Assembly (NCBI GenBank): GCA_905233185.1
Contig: CAJODB010000006.1
Coordinates: 1-64,000 of the forward strand
Direction: 5' to 3'
Length of the DNA: 64,000 bases
Source: an uncultured Alphaproteobacteria bacterium
Lineage (GTDB): Bacteria; Pseudomonadota; Alphaproteobacteria; UBA3830
In this document: positions 44,783 to 54,143 of the stretch, piece by piece
How positions within the stretch are numbered: the stretch's first letter is position 1
Layout: the number at the start of each line of letters is the position of its first letter
Notes under the pieces: model-generated
The model's input: the letters and a program-made list of their open reading frames with translations, nothing else
Database searches by the model: none
What the model was told of the DNA's origin: nothing
Program-made: the position numbers and the translations under genes

Positions 44783-45810
44783 GTCAGAACACCTATTGTA
44801 ATAAATACTGCAGTTATAACTATAGCCCAAGCTCCTAATACTACGCCTATTACATTTGTGCGAGCAAGCGAGTCGACCATGTTGTTTGCAAATCGCAAAA
44901 TCATTGCTATTACAATTACTTGAATTGCTATAGTTGTTCTTGTTTGATAGCGATTTATTGGAAAACAAATTGCGGCGGCAATAAGTGCGAACAAAATAAA
45001 ATGCATGCAATTCGCAAGAAGTTTATGCAGTTCAAATTCATACAATTGCAATCCAACTTGATCGGCTTTTTGAATAGGATATACATTGCTTAATGAGTAT
45101 ATATTGTGTTTTCTTGGAGGTTTTTTCAGTAGATCAATCAGTTCATTCGATACTTTGTTGTATAAAGTAATATTGTTTACGGTTTTTGCTGCATTCGATG
45201 AACAATCAACAACGGTAATATTTCGAAGATCCCACTTGTTCTCACTAATCGTAGCTTGTCTTGCAAATATTCTTTTATTTTCATGCGTATCAAATATATA
45301 GAGGCCATCTATTTCATTCTTTTCGATTCTTTTTATAAAAATCAGCTTGCTATCTTTTGTATAATCGATCCAAATATTCTCGTTCGCTTCTCTTACTTGT
45401 GATTTTGCAAGTTCATTATATTTATCTTCGGTATAATTTCCTCCCGGATGTAATATAAATAACCAAACAGCGGCTATAAAAAGCGCAAAACTTATAAAAG
45501 GAAACAAAATTTGTTGAGGAGATCTTCCTGCAGATTTTAAAATAGTCATTTGGTTTGATGAGCAAAGATGCCACAGGCTAAAAGTAGCCGTTATGAAATA
45601 AACATAATGCAAAATTTCACAAAATGTGTTCGGAGTTCGAAGCAATGATAATTTGATTGCAAAAAGTACTTGTTCTATATTTGATATCGGAAATTTCCTG
45701 GTTACTTCAGCAAAATCGAAAAGAAGAATTAAGCAAAACATGAAAAACGATACGAATAACATCGCTTTTAATTGCATTTTGAATATGTATCTAAAAAGTG
45801 TTGTTTTCAT
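44767..45810 (-). CDS. lptG: LPS export ABC transporter permease LptG
   Basis: A 347-residue YjgP/YjgQ-type permease with three N-terminal and three C-terminal membrane helices around a periplasmic beta-jellyroll. YFITATFSLWHLCSSNQMTILKSAGRSPQQI is the conserved cytoplasmic-loop region that contacts the LptB ATPase. With LptF it pulls LPS from the inner membrane. It starts three bases after lptF and overlaps lptD. Confidence 0.94.
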   Translation of the reverse strand: MKTTLFRYIFKMQLKAMLFVSFFMFCLILLFDFAEVTRKFPISNIEQVLFAIKLSLLRTPNTFCEILHYVYFITATFSLWHLCSSNQMTILKSAGRSPQQILFPFISFALFIAAVWLFILHPGGNYTEDKYNELAKSQVREANENIWIDYTKDSKLIFIKRIEKNEIDGLYIFDTHENKRIFARQATISENKWDLRNITVVDCSSNAAKTVNNITLYNKVSNELIDLLKKPPRKHNIYSLSNVYPIQKADQVGLQLYEFELHKLLANCMHFILFALIAAAICFPINRYQTRTTIAIQVIVIAMILRFANNMVDSLARTNVIGVVLGAWAIVITAVFITIGVLTWKEV

Positions 45811-45813
45811 TCG

Positions 45814-46869
45814 TTATCTATTCTTTAAAAAAATCAACAAAGGAAGTATCAGTATCGGAATAACAACCAAAGTATACACAAATTTTACGAACATCAAATC
45901 TTTTGCTGCAGCATTTGCTACCCAAAAATAGGTTCCTTGGAAAACGACAATTAATACTACCAAAACAAAAATTCGAAAATATTTTCTTCCTCTTTTATAA
46001 GGCGCCATTAGTACAAGCAAGAAGCTTAATAGCGAAAAAATGTACGCGAGAATAGGTGAGGTCATTTTCTGATGAAAAAGAGCAACTTGAGCCATATTCA
46101 TGGCAGCATTTCCGCTATTGTTTGCAAGCAACTCTTTCATATATTTTTCGTTTGGTTGTGCGGCTTTTCTTTCGGCATTCAAAATCTCTCTTAAATCATA
46201 TTGGTACGATTTAAAACGTGTTATGGAATTTTTTTTCGCTTGATCATCTACTTCTATACGTTCGCCATTTTCCATAAATAGCATGTTATTTTTTATTGAT
46301 CCGTTTTGCGCATAGTAACTAAACGATTTTTGCGGCTCTCTTAGATCCAATACAAATAAATTTCTGAAAGAAAAATTTCCAATATATTCTTGAGCGTAAA
46401 CAGAAAAGCCATTTATAGAAAAAATTGATCCGGCAGATTCCGGAGGTTCTATATTATTTTTTATTTCAAACTCAATTCGCCTGAAAGATGTCCACGCGCT
46501 TGGGGATATATACGCATTGCTGACGTAAAGGTATGCTGTAATGATCGTTGCAAGCAACATAAGTGGCCGCAATAAAGTTAAAGGAGACATTCCCGAAGAT
46601 TGCATTGCTATTAATTGATTTGATTTTACGAATCTATAAAAAACGAATGCGGCCGAAATCGCAAATGAAATTGGCAGGATTACAGCTATTATATCTATGC
46701 AAAGGTAAGATGAGAATTTGAAAAATCTCGCAAGGCTCATATTATATTGGCTGAGCATGTCTAAATATCGTGATGATTGTACTATCCATGCACACAGTGT
46801 GAGTGCGATTGTTGAATAGGCTGTAGTTCGGAATATTCTTAAGAAAACTACTCTTGCTAATCTACGCAC
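45814..46869 (-). CDS. lptF: LPS export ABC transporter permease LptF
   Basis: A 351-residue LptF with the same layout as LptG. FVFYRFVKSNQLIAMQSSGMSPLTLLRPL is the coupling-helix region, followed by a long periplasmic domain and three C-terminal helices. The start is GTG 46869 with GGTGA upstream. It is first of lptF-lptG-lptD, divergent from surA, a conserved alphaproteobacterial arrangement. Confidence 0.94.
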   Translation of the reverse strand: MRRLARVVFLRIFRTTAYSTIALTLCAWIVQSSRYLDMLSQYNMSLARFFKFSSYLCIDIIAVILPISFAISAAFVFYRFVKSNQLIAMQSSGMSPLTLLRPLMLLATIITAYLYVSNAYISPSAWTSFRRIEFEIKNNIEPPESAGSIFSINGFSVYAQEYIGNFSFRNLFVLDLREPQKSFSYYAQNGSIKNNMLFMENGERIEVDDQAKKNSITRFKSYQYDLREILNAERKAAQPNEKYMKELLANNSGNAAMNMAQVALFHQKMTSPILAYIFSLLSFLLVLMAPYKRGRKYFRIFVLVVLIVVFQGTYFWVANAAAKDLMFVKFVYTLVVIPILILPLLIFLKNR

Positions 46870-46984
46870 TAAAAATCACCATGAAAACCTAAGGCAGTAT
46901 ATATGTCATTTGATTTGATTTCTATTTATTTTCATAGTATTTTTGTCACATGCTCTTTTGGGTATCTTAATTGGAGATTTTTCT

Positions 46985-48331
46985 TTGAGAATTTTTACAT
47001 CAATTTGTTGCTTTTCACTGCTGTTTATTCCGATGGCGAGTTACGGGGCTGTTTCTAATTCCAATAATAAGAGTGTGGTTTCAAAGCCAGTCAAGAATTA
47101 TGTTGGAATTGTGTCTAAAGCAAATGGCTCTATAACAACAATTGAAGATTTAAAGGAAGCTATTCGTTTAACTGAACTAATGATGGGAATACAAACGGAT
47201 AAATCCCAGGAAAAAAGATTTTCTGAAGAAGTGTTAAAAGAACATATTCATGAGCAGTTAAAAGACCAGTGTCTTGCGAAATTTGCACAGAAAAATGGAT
47301 GGGTTTCTCAGAAAGAGGTAGACGCTACATTTGCTGATATTGCGAAAAGATATCACATGAGCGTTGCGGAATTCGAAAAATTTCTTACCAGCAAAAATAT
47401 AAAGAAAGATACTCTGCTTAAAAGGATAAAGACAGAGATGTCTTGGGTTGCGTATATTAATGCACGTTATGGAAAAGATGTTAATATTTCAGAGAATGAA
47501 GCGAAAAAAGCGGCAGCAGAAATAGAAGAAAAGGCGACGCAGGAATCTTTTTTTGTCAGCCGAATGTTTTTTCCGATTTTACGCACGTCAGAAAGTGCTT
47601 CTGTTCAAGCTCATGCCAATAATATTTTGCAAATGTTGAATCGTGGCGCAGATTTTGCAAATATTGCGCGCCAGTTTTCAAAAAGTGCGGATGCAAAAAA
47701 CGGAGGTGCGCTCGGTTGGGTTTTTGATGGGCAACTTTCAGATGCGGAGATGAAAAACCTTAAAGAAATGTCGGTCGGATCGTATAAAATTGTGAAAAAT
47801 GAGCGTGGATATGCGATACTTTTTCTTCAAGATAAGAAAAATGCGGGACCTAGAACATATAGCAATGTGAAGTTTCGGCAAGTCGTTTATCCATTTGATG
47901 AGCATCCGACTAAAGAAGGTATGCAACATCTGTTAGATTATATCTCCGATATGAAAAAATCATCGAGAAACTGCCAAGAATTCATACAAAAAGCTCGTGA
48001 ATCAGGGATTATGGGCATTTCTGATGAGGCTTCCGGGACCTTGGAAAGCATGATTCCAGAATATCGATCTGTTGTCGCTCGCATACCGGCAGGAGGTATT
48101 GGTGATCCTATTATTACAGATAAGGGGATTGTTTTAGTATGTTTACTGGAGAAAGAAACAAAAGTTATGAAGACCCCGACAGCAGAGGAAATAAGGATTC
48201 AGAAGACAAATGAGCGCCTCAGTGCTCTTTCGGAACGTGAATTACGGGGACTAATTAAAAAAGCCTCTATATTTGTCGATAAAAATTACTCGCTTGGAGC
48301 GGATTATTCAACAGCAGATGCAAACAACTAA
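46985..48331 (+). CDS. surA: SurA-type periplasmic chaperone/peptidyl-prolyl isomerase
   Basis: About 448 residues when started at TTG 46985, which has GGAG at 46973-46976 and gives a signal peptide (FTSICCFSLLFIPMASYG); the frame stays open to a TTG at 46943. The SurA N-domain precedes a parvulin (PPIC) domain at about residues 187-285 (FPILRT, GADFANIARQFSKSADAKNGGALGWV). A second, diverged parvulin region follows (YSNVKFRQVVYPF...). It folds outer-membrane proteins such as LptD, encoded divergently. Confidence 0.9.
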   Translation: MRIFTSICCFSLLFIPMASYGAVSNSNNKSVVSKPVKNYVGIVSKANGSITTIEDLKEAIRLTELMMGIQTDKSQEKRFSEEVLKEHIHEQLKDQCLAKFAQKNGWVSQKEVDATFADIAKRYHMSVAEFEKFLTSKNIKKDTLLKRIKTEMSWVAYINARYGKDVNISENEAKKAAAEIEEKATQESFFVSRMFFPILRTSESASVQAHANNILQMLNRGADFANIARQFSKSADAKNGGALGWVFDGQLSDAEMKNLKEMSVGSYKIVKNERGYAILFLQDKKNAGPRTYSNVKFRQVVYPFDEHPTKEGMQHLLDYISDMKKSSRNCQEFIQKARESGIMGISDEASGTLESMIPEYRSVVARIPAGGIGDPIITDKGIVLVCLLEKETKVMKTPTAEEIRIQKTNERLSALSERELRGLIKKASIFVDKNYSLGADYSTADANN

Positions 48332-48342
48332 AAAATAGCGCA

Positions 48343-49152
48343 ATGATGCCCGATATTTCTGCGAAAAAGATATTCGATGAGTTTTTCAGAAAAACATCGA
48401 AACGGTTCGGTCAAAATTTTCTTTTTAATGAAAGTATAAATCGGAAAATCGTATCTGCGGCGGGAGACTTGCGTTCTAAAGTTATTGCAGAAGTAGGACC
48501 GGGACCTGGCGGATTAACTTTGGAGATATTAAAGCAAGATATAAAGTGCCTATACATAATAGAATACGATAAACATTGGGCAGAAACCTGGCGTCAGTTG
48601 CAGCATCTTTTTGATGGGAAGCTAGAAGTAATCGAATGCGATGCCTTAAAATTCGACATGAAAAATATTTCTCCGCAAATAATTATTTCGAATCTTCCAT
48701 ACAATATTTCTACGCAATTGCTTTTTAAATGGCTGCCTGAATTCGATTGCTATGAAAGATTGCTTCTTATGTTTCAAAAAGAAGTTGCTGAACGCATATA
48801 TGCACCGCATAAAACAAAAGCTTATGGAAAATTATCAATTCTTACTCAATGGAAATCAAAAATAACGAAAAAGTTTGATCTTGAGCCTGGAAGTTTCACT
48901 CCTCCTCCGAAAGTAAAATCTACCGTAGTTGAATTTGTTCCATTTAAGAAGGTTTCGGAGAATATCGATTTTCAAATATTTTCGAATTTTCTAACGGATA
49001 TCTTTGCGCAGCGACGGAAAATGGTTACAAAAGCCATGCAAAAATACTTCAGTGCTCCGGAAGAAATTCTTCGACAATTAGGATACGATTATCAAACGCG
49101 TGCAGAAGATATATCTGTGGAGGATTATTTAAAGATGTTCCTTGTAAGATAA
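48343..49152 (+). CDS. rsmA: 16S rRNA (adenine1518/1519-N6)-dimethyltransferase
   Basis: A 269-residue KsgA enzyme: KRFGQNFLFNESINRKIV, AEVGPGPGGLTLEIL for SAM, and the catalytic SNLPYNISTQLLFKWL. It dimethylates two adenines in helix 45 of 16S rRNA. It starts 11 bases after surA. In many relatives pdxA lies between surA and rsmA; it is missing here. Confidence 0.96.
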   Translation: MMPDISAKKIFDEFFRKTSKRFGQNFLFNESINRKIVSAAGDLRSKVIAEVGPGPGGLTLEILKQDIKCLYIIEYDKHWAETWRQLQHLFDGKLEVIECDALKFDMKNISPQIIISNLPYNISTQLLFKWLPEFDCYERLLLMFQKEVAERIYAPHKTKAYGKLSILTQWKSKITKKFDLEPGSFTPPPKVKSTVVEFVPFKKVSENIDFQIFSNFLTDIFAQRRKMVTKAMQKYFSAPEEILRQLGYDYQTRAEDISVEDYLKMFLVR

Positions 49153-49200
49153 CATGAATAAGCAAATATAATTAAGCATATTTAATAATCATAAAAAAAT

Positions 49201-49229
49201 TTGACTTTCTTGCTTTATAAACGTATATC
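49201..49229 (+). promoter_or_regulatory. Promoter TTGACT-17-TATATC for the secreted-protein cluster
   Basis: TTGACT at 49201-49206, a 17-base spacer, and a TATATC hexamer at 49224-49229, 44 bases before the chosen start of the next gene. The -35 is near-consensus; the -10 is weaker. Confidence 0.5.
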
Positions 49230-49272
49230 TTCTGCGTAATGTAATAGTTATTTTTTTATGGAGTTATGTAGA

Positions 49273-51681
49273 ATGATGTGTGGGTGTAAAAAATCACTAA
49301 TAAGCTTAAGTATATTTTGTATTACATATACAAATTTCATTGCGAACGCTTCTGATTCTCTAAATTTTCATCAAGATGACGATTCGTCATATAGGTCGGC
49401 GAACTCAACTCGCTTCGTATATACTTCACAGAAAAAACAGGCGGAAAAACCTACGTTGTTACCTTCAGCATTCACAACAACATACTCATCATCACCGGCA
49501 ATATTGGCTATACACTCATCTAAAGATCTGGTTAATGAATATTTTGCAAATTACTATAGAAACCCGGCTAAAGCCATTGGCATAGCAAAGAGCCTAGAAG
49601 AATCATTACGGGACTTATTCGATGAAAATCTGCGTTTGAAAACTCTACCTGGAAGTATTTCAGAGAAAGATAAAGTATATGCTATATATTCTTACGGTCT
49701 TGTGTTAAGTAAATTAGCTCAGGCAGAAGGTCGTGCAACAGAAAAGGAAAGACTTGCACGAAACTCTATAGCTATTCTGAGTCAATTTTTTGCGCCTAAT
49801 AAACGACAATTATTTCTTGCGCTTGATGCAGTAGATCAGAAAAGAATATCGATTGATTATCTTATAGGTTTGAAGAATTCAAACAATATTCAAAAATATA
49901 AAGAGATGCTGTATGGATTTATATTTAATCCAACTTGGAAAGATATATTTCGTTCTTTATCTGATGCGCAGAGAGCATACATTATGGTTGATAGTGCTTC
50001 TTTCCTCAGCAGAGAAAGGCGAATTTTTGAAGCAGCAAAAGTTTTAAGCGGTTTTCTGAATACTCCAGAAGGAAATTCCGCATTTCGCGCATTAGGGCGT
50101 TCTAAAGCAAGAACGATGACTAATTATTACTGGTCTTTGGTGAATTTGAAGGAAAGAGCAGCAGGATTTCCGCGTATTCCACAAAGCTTCTTTAATTATA
50201 TTCGCATTGGCTGTGAACGAAAAGGTTGCTCTGTCAATGGAGGTTTATTTGTTCCTCCTCCATTTACTCCATCTGCTGCTTCTTTACAGAGTACTGCTGC
50301 TGTAGTTACTTCGCGGCCATTGCAGCATCCAGATTCCGTTGCTCTTCCTAGCATTTCTTCTGTTCCTACTACCCATTCGGTACCTCTTTTTGTGCCAAAA
50401 GAACCAGAACTTCCAAAATATTCAAAGGAGAAAATAGTCTCTACGTGCTTTGATTTTCCTGATTTTATGAGGCGTTGCCATAATCCGCATGCACTTTTCG
50501 GAAAAGATCAGATTTATGATCAAGCAAAAAAAATTGTTGAGATGCTTACCGATTACTTTGATGAAGAAAGCAAGGCATTGAAATTGAAAGAGGATAATCC
50601 ATTTACGCCTCAAGAACGAAGATTGGTAACGGAAGAATATAAAAGAGCAAAAGCAGAAATCGCTGAATATGAAAAACAGAATCCTGAGGTTCTGCAAAAG
50701 AAGAGTCTAAGGCCATCACTGCCTTTAAGTGGTATGATGGGCTTGCCTCCACAAATGCATCAGGGGTTTAGTTTCGTTGCTTCGCTATCACCATTAAGTG
50801 CTCCATGGAATGCTTCTTATGAGGCAGCTCCAATTAGATCACATTTACATGCTCCTGAAACCGTATCAGAACCACAACAATCCACATTACAGTTACAGAA
50901 ACCACAGCCGATGCCTACTGAATTTTCGAAAACGTCATATTCTTATATGCAGCCGCCGTTGCTTCCTCTTCCTACGCCTCCTTCATATCAGCTGATGTCA
51001 CAATACACAAAAGAGTCTCCAAGTTCGTCTGTGACAACATCTTATTATCATCCATATAGTGTAGCTCCTTCTGGTAATTATGCTTCATTTTTGCCAGTTT
51101 CTTCGGTGTCATCTGATAGCAGCATTGCATCTGGAGCATTAGCGAGTGTCAGCACTCCTTTATCTTCTTCACAAATTATTCCATTGGTGCCAGTATCTGA
51201 TACATCTGCAAGTACAATTCCGTTAGTACAAACTCCATCTGTATCTGATGAACCGACAGTTGATACTACTAAATCATTCGATCGTTCCACTTATACACCA
51301 ACTCCTCCTTATTTTGAAAGTCAATTACAACAACAGTATGGATTATCAGAACAAGGCAGTTATAAATCGGAACAAGATAGTCACAAAAGAGAAGAGAGCA
51401 ATAAAGAAGATGCTTATTCAGATTACAGCAAGTCTATCATGTCGGCAACTATGTCAACTCCAGCATCAGAAACTTCAGAGTCTTTATTGAGCACATTCAG
51501 TGATCCGTCATTTTCTTCTGATCGCATGTCCTCATTTGATTCGTTGCCACCGTTAAGCGACGACTTCCATGGTTTGACTTCGTTATCACCATTTCCTGAT
51601 TTCATGAATTCCCCTATGTTATACGATGATATTTTATTAGGTATATCTATACCATCATTAGAAAAGAAGGATGATGAGTAA
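49273..51681 (+). CDS. Large secreted Pro/Ser-rich helical-repeat protein, candidate host-interaction protein
   Basis: About 802 residues. The likely start is ATG 49273 with GGAG eight bases away; an upstream ATG at 49258 overlaps that ribosome site. A signal peptide (LISLSIFCITYTNFIANAS|D) is followed by an alpha-helical, TPR-like region to about residue 320 (ERLARNSIAILSQFF, AAKVLSGFLNTPEGNSAF). A second helical block lies near 380-470. A long Pro/Ser/Thr/Gln low-complexity tail follows. The segment from AAKVLSGFL to IRIGCERKG resembles a segment of the protein at 52.9 kb. No known family; effector or surface function is inference. Confidence 0.7.
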   Translation: MMCGCKKSLISLSIFCITYTNFIANASDSLNFHQDDDSSYRSANSTRFVYTSQKKQAEKPTLLPSAFTTTYSSSPAILAIHSSKDLVNEYFANYYRNPAKAIGIAKSLEESLRDLFDENLRLKTLPGSISEKDKVYAIYSYGLVLSKLAQAEGRATEKERLARNSIAILSQFFAPNKRQLFLALDAVDQKRISIDYLIGLKNSNNIQKYKEMLYGFIFNPTWKDIFRSLSDAQRAYIMVDSASFLSRERRIFEAAKVLSGFLNTPEGNSAFRALGRSKARTMTNYYWSLVNLKERAAGFPRIPQSFFNYIRIGCERKGCSVNGGLFVPPPFTPSAASLQSTAAVVTSRPLQHPDSVALPSISSVPTTHSVPLFVPKEPELPKYSKEKIVSTCFDFPDFMRRCHNPHALFGKDQIYDQAKKIVEMLTDYFDEESKALKLKEDNPFTPQERRLVTEEYKRAKAEIAEYEKQNPEVLQKKSLRPSLPLSGMMGLPPQMHQGFSFVASLSPLSAPWNASYEAAPIRSHLHAPETVSEPQQSTLQLQKPQPMPTEFSKTSYSYMQPPLLPLPTPPSYQLMSQYTKESPSSSVTTSYYHPYSVAPSGNYASFLPVSSVSSDSSIASGALASVSTPLSSSQIIPLVPVSDTSASTIPLVQTPSVSDEPTVDTTKSFDRSTYTPTPPYFESQLQQQYGLSEQGSYKSEQDSHKREESNKEDAYSDYSKSIMSATMSTPASETSESLLSTFSDPSFSSDRMSSFDSLPPLSDDFHGLTSLSPFPDFMNSPMLYDDILLGISIPSLEKKDDE

Positions 51682-51774
51682 CGAAAAATCCACAAATTAA
51701 AATAATTTATTAATAATTTTTGATAAAAATTCTACATTGTAAAGCATGGTTTTTGCAAAATAATGGAGCTTTGC

Positions 51775-52779
51775 ATGATGAATAAGATTTTATTGGTTTT
51801 CTGTGTAATGCTTTCATTTTTCGCAGTTTTTGAAGAATCAGATGGATCAATGGCACGCCGTCATCGTTCTTCGTTTTCCTCTTCTACTTCATCCGCTATT
51901 GTTAGAATACATCTTAAGGAAAGAATTTTAGTCGATACAACACCTGTCAGAATAAGAGGACAGCGTGATTATGAACGAATAATGAGATCCAGAGATTTTT
52001 TGAAATGCAAATCAAATATCGATTTAGAAAATTCCAGATTAATGCCTGAGCAGATAGATAGTATATTGCAAAGATGTAATCCGAGAGTAATAACGACTCT
52101 GAAACTTGGACAAAATGGCCTACTGAAAGTACCTGCGATAGTGAGACATTTCGCTGATTTGAAAGAACTTGATATTAGCGATAATCTTATAAACTCAGCG
52201 CAAATTTCCTCCGTTTTAAAATATTTGCTTCATTTAAAGATACTAAATATAGGAGGTAATTATCTTACAACTCTTCCAGAAGATATAGCCAATCTTAGTA
52301 AATTGAAAAAACTGTATATTTTTAATAATACTATTTCTGATATTCCTGAAAATTTTAGAACTCTCACTTCTCTTGAAGAATTGTATATGTACCAAAATAA
52401 CTTCGGTTCGGATATGGAGAAATTCGAAAATTCTTTAAGGGTATTAGAAGCTCTTCCTAAGTTGAAAGCGCTTCATCTCGGGGAAAATAAAATAACAATA
52501 CTGCCTGATTTAATTGGAAATCTCTCTCATCTTCATACATTATATCTCAATAATAACCAAATTTCTGTTGTTCCTAATACATTACTTCGGATTCCTAATT
52601 TACAGTTTCTTTTTCTTGAGAGGAATCTGATAAAAAATCTCAGTAACTGGCATTTATCGGATATGGTCAATCCAGCTCCGTTTCGTTTGGAAGTTCGTAT
52701 GTGGGGTAATCTTGTGCCAGAAGAAAAAAGAACAGAGGTAATTCGGAATTTCACTACAATTGCAAGTTTTCGCTTTTGA
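51775..52779 (+). CDS. Secreted leucine-rich-repeat protein
   Basis: About 334 residues. Start at ATG 51775 (or 51778) with GGAG six bases upstream, giving a signal peptide (KILLVFCVMLSFFAVF). Residues about 100-290 contain seven to eight LRRs of 22-24 residues with the L-x-x-L-x-L-x-x-N-x-L pattern (ADLKELDISDNLI, LHLKILNIGGNYLTTLP, SKLKKLYIFNNTISDIP, SHLHTLYLNNNQISVVP). This is the protein-binding solenoid type used by many bacterial effectors. It lacks an obvious catalytic domain. Its upstream sequence resembles that of the preceding gene. Confidence 0.85.
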   Translation: MMNKILLVFCVMLSFFAVFEESDGSMARRHRSSFSSSTSSAIVRIHLKERILVDTTPVRIRGQRDYERIMRSRDFLKCKSNIDLENSRLMPEQIDSILQRCNPRVITTLKLGQNGLLKVPAIVRHFADLKELDISDNLINSAQISSVLKYLLHLKILNIGGNYLTTLPEDIANLSKLKKLYIFNNTISDIPENFRTLTSLEELYMYQNNFGSDMEKFENSLRVLEALPKLKALHLGENKITILPDLIGNLSHLHTLYLNNNQISVVPNTLLRIPNLQFLFLERNLIKNLSNWHLSDMVNPAPFRLEVRMWGNLVPEEKRTEVIRNFTTIASFRF

Positions 52780-52895
52780 GAATAAGCATATTATTTAGAA
52801 TGGGGATGCGATTTTAAGAAAATTTGTTGATTTTTGATGGTTTTGTGTATATACAAAGGGCATTCATTGGTTATTTCATGAAATATGAGGAAAAA

Positions 52896-54080
52896 ATGTC
52901 GAAAAAATCGCTTATTTTATCGAGTATTTTTGTATTGGCATATAGCCATTGTGCATTTGGATCATTACCTACATCTCCATTCCCTTTAGACTCTGATAAC
53001 TCGTGTAAAACACAGCTTATTCTCCCTTCCGTTTATGGAGAACATTATGTTAATCCATATGAATATGCACAGCCTTCGTTATATAGAGCCAGCGATAGCC
53101 CAAGTGAATCAGAATCGTCCGTGATAGAAGAGGAGGAAGAAGAATTTGTTTCTATAGTTGATCAAATAATAACTGCAATAAATAATGTAGAAAAATATCG
53201 AACAGCAAAAGAAAAAGCAAATATTTTAAGACCTTTACTTGAAACAGAAGAAGCATTTTTAGCATTAAAGAAATCTCATACATCAAAGGCAATTCAGGAT
53301 GCCATATTTCGATACTACAACATATTATGCAGTTTAGATGAAGCTCAGCGCCGCACAATGCCATATATTCCTGTTGCGTTTAAGGGAGTTATACATCGAC
53401 GCTGTGATGAGGAGGAAATCCGATTTTCGGAGTATTTGTTTATAACGCACTATAACAAGCTCTGTACAATACAAAGCAAAATTCCACATATTGTTAGTAG
53501 TAAAAAAATAAGACGAACTCTTGCTCGCTTGCCACATATAATGCAGGAGATTGAAAGAGCGGATTTCCGTAACAAAAAAAAGAACGTGCGGTTAGCAGAA
53601 GAAATGGGACAGCTTTTCGATAATAGTAACGGACGTTTAGTTGTGCCCGTTAAGCGTAATCAATCATTTAGTGTAATTTTGCATTATGGCTCTGTGCGTA
53701 GTCGTCTTATGGGTTGTCCAAATGCTCCATCTTCTACTGAAGAGGAAGTGGCAAATGCTGTAATAGCAGTGAAGACTCTCGGATATTTGTTTGATAAAGG
53801 CGATGAGGAAGAGCCTGTGCACAAACCTATAGATGTACTATCTCCAGGACAACAAGGGGTAGCTTTGTTTTGCTATTTAAGTGCAATGAATGTATCACAT
53901 GATCCGAATTATGTGCCATTAACGGAACGTGCAATATCTGGTGATTGGAACATATACTTCAGAAATTGTACAGCTCCACAACAAGCCGCTATCGTAAGAG
54001 ATTATGAGCAATATACTGTTGTGAAAAAAATGACAGCACGTTCTAAATCTATTGAACCAGAAACCACAAAGGAAGAATAA
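52896..54080 (+). CDS. Secreted helical-repeat protein related to the 49.3 kb protein
   Basis: A 394-residue protein starting at ATG 52896 (GAGG five bases upstream) with a signal peptide (SLILSSIFVLAYSHCAFG|S). A short acidic run (EEEEEE near residue 80) precedes helical segments. The block KANILRPLLETEEAFLALKK through IPVAFKGVIHRRCDEEE aligns by eye with AAKVLSGFL...IRIGCERKG in the protein at 49.3 kb. A similar helical unit (YLSAMNVSHDPNYVPLTERA) recurs near the C-terminus. No family is recognised. It ends the run of three secreted genes. Confidence 0.68.
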   Translation: MSKKSLILSSIFVLAYSHCAFGSLPTSPFPLDSDNSCKTQLILPSVYGEHYVNPYEYAQPSLYRASDSPSESESSVIEEEEEEFVSIVDQIITAINNVEKYRTAKEKANILRPLLETEEAFLALKKSHTSKAIQDAIFRYYNILCSLDEAQRRTMPYIPVAFKGVIHRRCDEEEIRFSEYLFITHYNKLCTIQSKIPHIVSSKKIRRTLARLPHIMQEIERADFRNKKKNVRLAEEMGQLFDNSNGRLVVPVKRNQSFSVILHYGSVRSRLMGCPNAPSSTEEEVANAVIAVKTLGYLFDKGDEEEPVHKPIDVLSPGQQGVALFCYLSAMNVSHDPNYVPLTERAISGDWNIYFRNCTAPQQAAIVRDYEQYTVVKKMTARSKSIEPETTKEE

Positions 54081-54143
54081 GAATAAAGGGCAGAGATAAG
54101 AAAGATAGATATGTCTAATTTTGGTTTCGTTGATTATTTTATA

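Noticed and set aside
44783-45010. 76-codon N-terminal extension of LptD
   Set aside because: It is an out-of-frame reading of lptG (Asn/Ser/Cys/Tyr-rich), while ATG 44782 gives a proper signal peptide.
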